DNA from: Bacteroidota bacterium
GTDB taxonomy: Bacteria > Bacteroidota > Ignavibacteria > Ignavibacteriales > Ignavibacteriaceae
Direction: 5' to 3'
Assembly: GCA_021796135.1 (NCBI GenBank)
Contig: JAJYOQ010000153.1
Location: forward strand, 1 to 8,775
DNA length: 8,775 bases
The notes beneath the pieces are model-generated. The model saw only the letters and a program-made list of their open reading frames with translations. It made no database searches and was not told the DNA's origin. A program made the translations under genes and the position numbers. This document shows, one piece after another, positions 6,510 through 8,775 of the stretch (position 1 is its first letter; each line of letters opens with the position of its first letter).

Positions 6510-7049
6510 TTATAGGCCAGTAATTTTGTAAGTCGCAATTACCATAAGCTCGCTCAGAATACTTATCGTAAAGAAATAACCATTTTGTTTTAACTCTATC
6601 TTGAGTTTGTAACTTGCTCTTATAACAATGAGGAGTAAAATTGTAAGCACAATTATTGCTACCGTATATGTGCCTAGCCCCATAATTGAAGATATTCTTG
6701 CTTCATCTTGATTACTGAATCCTCCGAAGACAAGAGAAAAAAAACGACACACAAATTGAAAGAATAAAGCCGGGTATGCATATATCGTTGAATATTTTTC
6801 TAAAATTAAAAGAGAGAACAAAGCCAACAATACCGTAAACGCGGGTCCACCAATACTTACATATAAATTATGGCTTTCATTTATATAATGCCCGGCTTTG
6901 GGCCAAACATAGTTAAGATGATATACCATATCATTCCCCAAAATCTCTCCTACTATCCAATGTCCAAATTCGTGAAATAGATAAGAGAAGTAAGCAATTG
7001 GAAAAAACAATAAGTAAAGTCTAACTAATACTTTTTTGTCAACTATCAT
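6510..7049 (-). CDS. M50-like small integral membrane putative zinc protease
   Basis: The 179-residue product is strongly hydrophobic with about five membrane segments (roughly 8-25, 62-84, 90-110, 122-145 and 158-175). HEFGHW lies at 26-31 at the end of the first helix, a typical place for the HExxH zinc motif of site-2-protease-like (M50) intramembrane peptidases. SIGGPAFTVLLALFSL (65-80) and GGFSNQDEAR (109-118) follow. The Asp in NQDE (D115) could supply the third zinc ligand, as the later Asp motif does in M50 enzymes. It lacks a PDZ domain and is shorter than typical site-2 proteases, so it may be a minimal relative or a non-proteolytic homologue. The ATG at 7049 has only a distant GGA upstream. 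It stands 88 bases after the propeller lipoprotein gene. Confidence 0.72.
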   Translation of the reverse strand: MIVDKKVLVRLYLLFFPIAYFSYLFHEFGHWIVGEILGNDMVYHLNYVWPKAGHYINESHNLYVSIGGPAFTVLLALFSLLILEKYSTIYAYPALFFQFVCRFFSLVFGGFSNQDEARISSIMGLGTYTVAIIVLTILLLIVIRASYKLKIELKQNGYFFTISILSELMVIATYKITGL

Positions 7050-7094
7050 AATTTCATCATTCCATTATTTACGCTTTTCTTTACCCCGCTTTGT

Positions 7095-7122
7095 TCTAGC
7101 TGCTTTACAAAATACAGCTAGA
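7095..7122. repeat. Perfect 8-base-pair inverted repeat between two genes
   Basis: TCTAGCTG (7095-7102) and CAGCTAGA (7115-7122) form a perfect stem with a 12-base loop. A further TTGT/ACAA pair (7091-7094 and 7127-7130) could extend it past a four-base bulge. It starts 16 bases beyond the stop of the propeller lipoprotein gene, where a transcript-end hairpin would be expected. The minus strand lacks a T run after it, so it may instead stabilise the mRNA end or bind a regulator of the downstream gene. Confidence 0.55.
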
Positions 7123-7137
7123 TATGACAATACATTT

Positions 7138-8340
7138 TTATTTTAATTTTTCAATAGCTGAAATCGCTACCCAATATATTATGTTGGATTGTTTAGCATG
7201 ACGAGTATAAAACAGATATTTTCCATCAGAGGAAAGATGAGCTCCATATTCATCGCTCGAACTATTGAAATTAGAACCTAGATTAATTGGTGTTTTCCAC
7301 CCGCCTTTCCCATCACTAAAACTTACATATAGGTCAGTACTAACTCCCGTACGCCCAGAATAGAAAATGAGAAAATGCCCATCAGGTGCAATACAAGGAT
7401 CACCCTCATAAGTATTATTATTTATTGGTGCACCCAATAATTCAACTGGAGATGTTGGAGATGCGCTTTTATAAACTTGCATCATTCCGCTGCGATTAGA
7501 GCAAAAATAAAAAGTTCCGTTGGACATATAGCTGCCTCGAAACTCATTAGCATTACTATTGATTTGAGAAGGTAGCGCAACAGGTACACCCCAATTATTG
7601 TTTGTCAGGCTTACTTTCCAAAGATCCGTCGTAGCATCCCCTTTTTTACCGGTGAAAATCAGAGATGTACCATCAACAGAAAACACAGGTTCATGTGAAA
7701 ATGAGAAATCAGAAACAAACGGAGCCACCTGAAAAGGAGTCCATGCATTGTTAACATATTTTGAATAATAGAGTTGTGAACTTGAGTAGTTTGCATTTCC
7801 CACAGAAGCAAAAAAGAGAGTACCATCTGGAGATAAAGCTGTAGATTCCACCCAAACACTCAAAGAGCTCAGAATCTGACGAGCAAAAAGAACTGGCTTT
7901 TCTCCGGGTAAATCCTGACCAAAATAAGTTTGCTGTGTAGCAAACGAAATTACATTTCCATACGCGGTTCCCGCACCGTTTGTTGCATACGCTCTAACAT
8001 AGTAAGTTGTATTTGCAGAAAGATCTGTTATACTACTTACAAAACTGCCAGTACATGTCCCGCTTGCAGTCTTATTATCTGCAATTGTAGGAAGTTGATT
8101 TGTACTCCAACATACACCACAAGCGGTAATTGAAGATCCTCCATCTGATGTTATGTTACCGCCGCTAACAGCACTGTTTGAAGATACGTCTGTTACTGCT
8201 GCAGTAGACAAAGTAGACAACACAGGTGCATCCTGCTTTGGAGTTGTTACATTATCATCACTTTTGCAACCAATTGGTAGTAACATTAACATTCCAAAAA
8301 CTGTTGAAAAACAGAACATCATTTTTAATTTTCTTTTCAT
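7138..8340 (-). CDS. Fn3-like plus PD40 beta-propeller lipoprotein
   Basis: A 400-residue product starts at the ATG at 8340. AGGTG (8347-8351) six bases upstream favours this over the in-frame GTG at 8349. A signal peptide ends in LPIGC (C25), a probable lipoprotein box, followed by KSDDN. An Fn3-like domain common in Bacteroidota surface lipoproteins covers about 37-137 (GVCWSTNQLPT, YYVRAYATNGAGTAYGN, ISFATQ). The rest is a TolB/PD40-type propeller. It opens with YFGQDLPGEKPVLFA (139-153) and carries repeated SPDG-like blade motifs: LSPDG (169-173), FSVDG (220-224), APDG (318-321) and LSSDG (369-373). The C-terminal IYWVAISAIEKLK is typical of these propellers. It is probably membrane-anchored on the periplasmic or outer face and binds a protein or glycan; the partner is unknown. 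The gene 44 bases upstream is a damaged relative. Confidence 0.85.
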   Translation of the reverse strand: MKRKLKMMFCFSTVFGMLMLLPIGCKSDDNVTTPKQDAPVLSTLSTAAVTDVSSNSAVSGGNITSDGGSSITACGVCWSTNQLPTIADNKTASGTCTGSFVSSITDLSANTTYYVRAYATNGAGTAYGNVISFATQQTYFGQDLPGEKPVLFARQILSSLSVWVESTALSPDGTLFFASVGNANYSSSQLYYSKYVNNAWTPFQVAPFVSDFSFSHEPVFSVDGTSLIFTGKKGDATTDLWKVSLTNNNWGVPVALPSQINSNANEFRGSYMSNGTFYFCSNRSGMMQVYKSASPTSPVELLGAPINNNTYEGDPCIAPDGHFLIFYSGRTGVSTDLYVSFSDGKGGWKTPINLGSNFNSSSDEYGAHLSSDGKYLFYTRHAKQSNIIYWVAISAIEKLK

Positions 8341-8346
8341 GTTATT

Positions 8347-8351
8347 CACCT
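8347..8351 (-). promoter_or_regulatory. Ribosome binding site that sets the propeller lipoprotein start
   Basis: AGGTG on the minus strand lies six bases before the ATG at 8340. The in-frame GTG at 8349 overlaps this motif, so it is unlikely to be the start. Confidence 0.6.
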
Positions 8352-8384
8352 AAATTATTAAATGTGGGTTGTCCATTAATTATT

Positions 8385-8717
8385 TTAATACAAGCAAGAA
8401 AACATTTTCCCTACCGTTGCTGTTTGTGGTTTGGGTTTGTTTCTTACATACGGTGGTAGATTTGTGTTTTTCATGCTGTCAACCATATTCCCCATGTTCA
8501 CCCAGTAAATGTGCACATCTGAATAATCCATTGAAATTGCGATTCTTTCGGCGGCGAAAGTCCCATGTGTTACTTTCAGATTGAATGCTTTTGGATCGCT
8601 ACCGGGGACAAACTGACCAAGATATAAACTATCTTTTGGAATTGGTTGTGCTAAAGTTCCATTAATTACTAGAACGAAAGTTGCCAGTATTGAAACAACT
8701 GTAAATGTTTTTTTCAT
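8385..8717 (-). pseudogene. Probable internally deleted, truncated PD40 propeller protein (open frame, 110 residues)
   Basis: The start is the ATG at 8717, not the earlier in-frame ATG at 8747: GGAG (8725-8728) sits seven bases upstream, and the product then begins with a clean signal peptide cleaved after LAQ (22-24). The mature part opens with SLYLGQFVPGSDPKAF (30-45), matching YFGQDLPGEKPVLFA of the next gene, then AAERIAIS (55-62), the first-blade start of PD40 propellers. About five residues later it jumps to DVHIYWVNMGNMVDSMKNTN (67-86). This looks like the end of such propellers, comparable to IYWVAISAIEKLK in the neighbour. The following NKPKPQTATVGKMFS looks like the entry to an Ig/cadherin-like domain, but a stop comes after five more residues. 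The four to five middle blades are missing. It may still be made and exported as a short protein. Confidence 0.65.
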
Positions 8718-8724
8718 TTTATAA

Positions 8725-8728
8725 CTCC
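8725..8728 (-). promoter_or_regulatory. Ribosome binding site that sets the start at 8717
   Basis: GGAG on the minus strand lies seven bases before the ATG at 8717. It makes this start far better supported than the ATG at 8747 and gives a standard signal peptide. Confidence 0.65.
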
Positions 8729-8775
8729 ATTCAGAATTGTTAGTCACTTATAGAACAAAGCAATTATTTATTCTT

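Noticed and set aside
6480..6545. Possible third copy of the 90-base repeat around the stop of the M50-like gene (shared ACTTACAAA and TAACAG blocks at similar spacing)
   Set aside because: The matches need gaps and consist largely of AT-rich words, so they do not rise clearly above chance.
7930..8133. Cys-rich plus-strand open frame opposite the Fn3-like domain
   Set aside because: It mirrors the repetitive Thr/Ser/Ala-rich sense coding sequence and has no start context of its own.
8349..8349. GTG start for the propeller lipoprotein, adding three residues
   Set aside because: The GTG overlaps the AGGTG ribosome binding site that serves the ATG at 8340, which also gives a standard lipoprotein signal.
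1..8775. tRNA, rRNA, transposase or recombinase genes
   Set aside because: I looked for their motifs and structures on both strands and saw none; the candidate mobile features are repeats only.

Overview
The window is AT-rich, and every gene I can support lies on the minus strand, so gene order runs from the right edge to the left. The content suggests a member of the Bacteroidota/Ignavibacteriota group (FCB superphylum). The clues are short N-terminal export signals, a Cys-rich S41 peptidase type common there, a DUF4932 protein, a PD40 propeller lipoprotein and a DUF6326 membrane protein. This placement is inferred from protein families; there is no rRNA or other marker.

In transcription order: (1) 8385-8717, a short exported protein that looks like an internally deleted, C-terminally cut relative of propeller proteins. 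(2) 7138-8340, an intact propeller lipoprotein with an Fn3-like domain. (3) 6510-7049, a small membrane protein with a HEFGH zinc motif. (4) 5577-6407, an exported protein of unknown function. (5) 3887-5506, an exported DUF4932-type putative metallopeptidase. (6) 2338-3756, an exported S41-family peptidase. (7) 1532-2260, an atypical-SDR/NAD(P)H-binding protein. (8) 1098-1496, a DUF6326 four-helix membrane protein. (9) 923-1042, a 39-residue membrane peptide or gene remnant. (10) A 386-base non-coding stretch (537-922) rich in GC hairpins and an 11-base tandem repeat. (11) 1-536, the N-terminal part of a DUF6266-like protein that runs off the left edge.

Genes 1 to 6 almost all carry export signals or membrane segments, and three are putative peptidases, so this part looks like a cell-envelope or secreted accessory region. 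Genes 7 to 9 form a tight group (gaps of 35 and 55 bases) that is probably transcribed together. I see no evidence that all the genes form one pathway.

The strongest unexplained structure is a 90-base imperfect direct repeat at exactly 1740-base offset (3781-3870 and 5521-5610) that brackets the DUF4932 gene. One copy includes the last codons of gene 5577-6407. The other encodes the same 12-residue C-terminus, with only silent changes, but has no gene body. It appears to be the tail of a lost paralogue, and it gives the region a cassette-like layout. I could not identify integron attC sites, a transposase or a recombinase.
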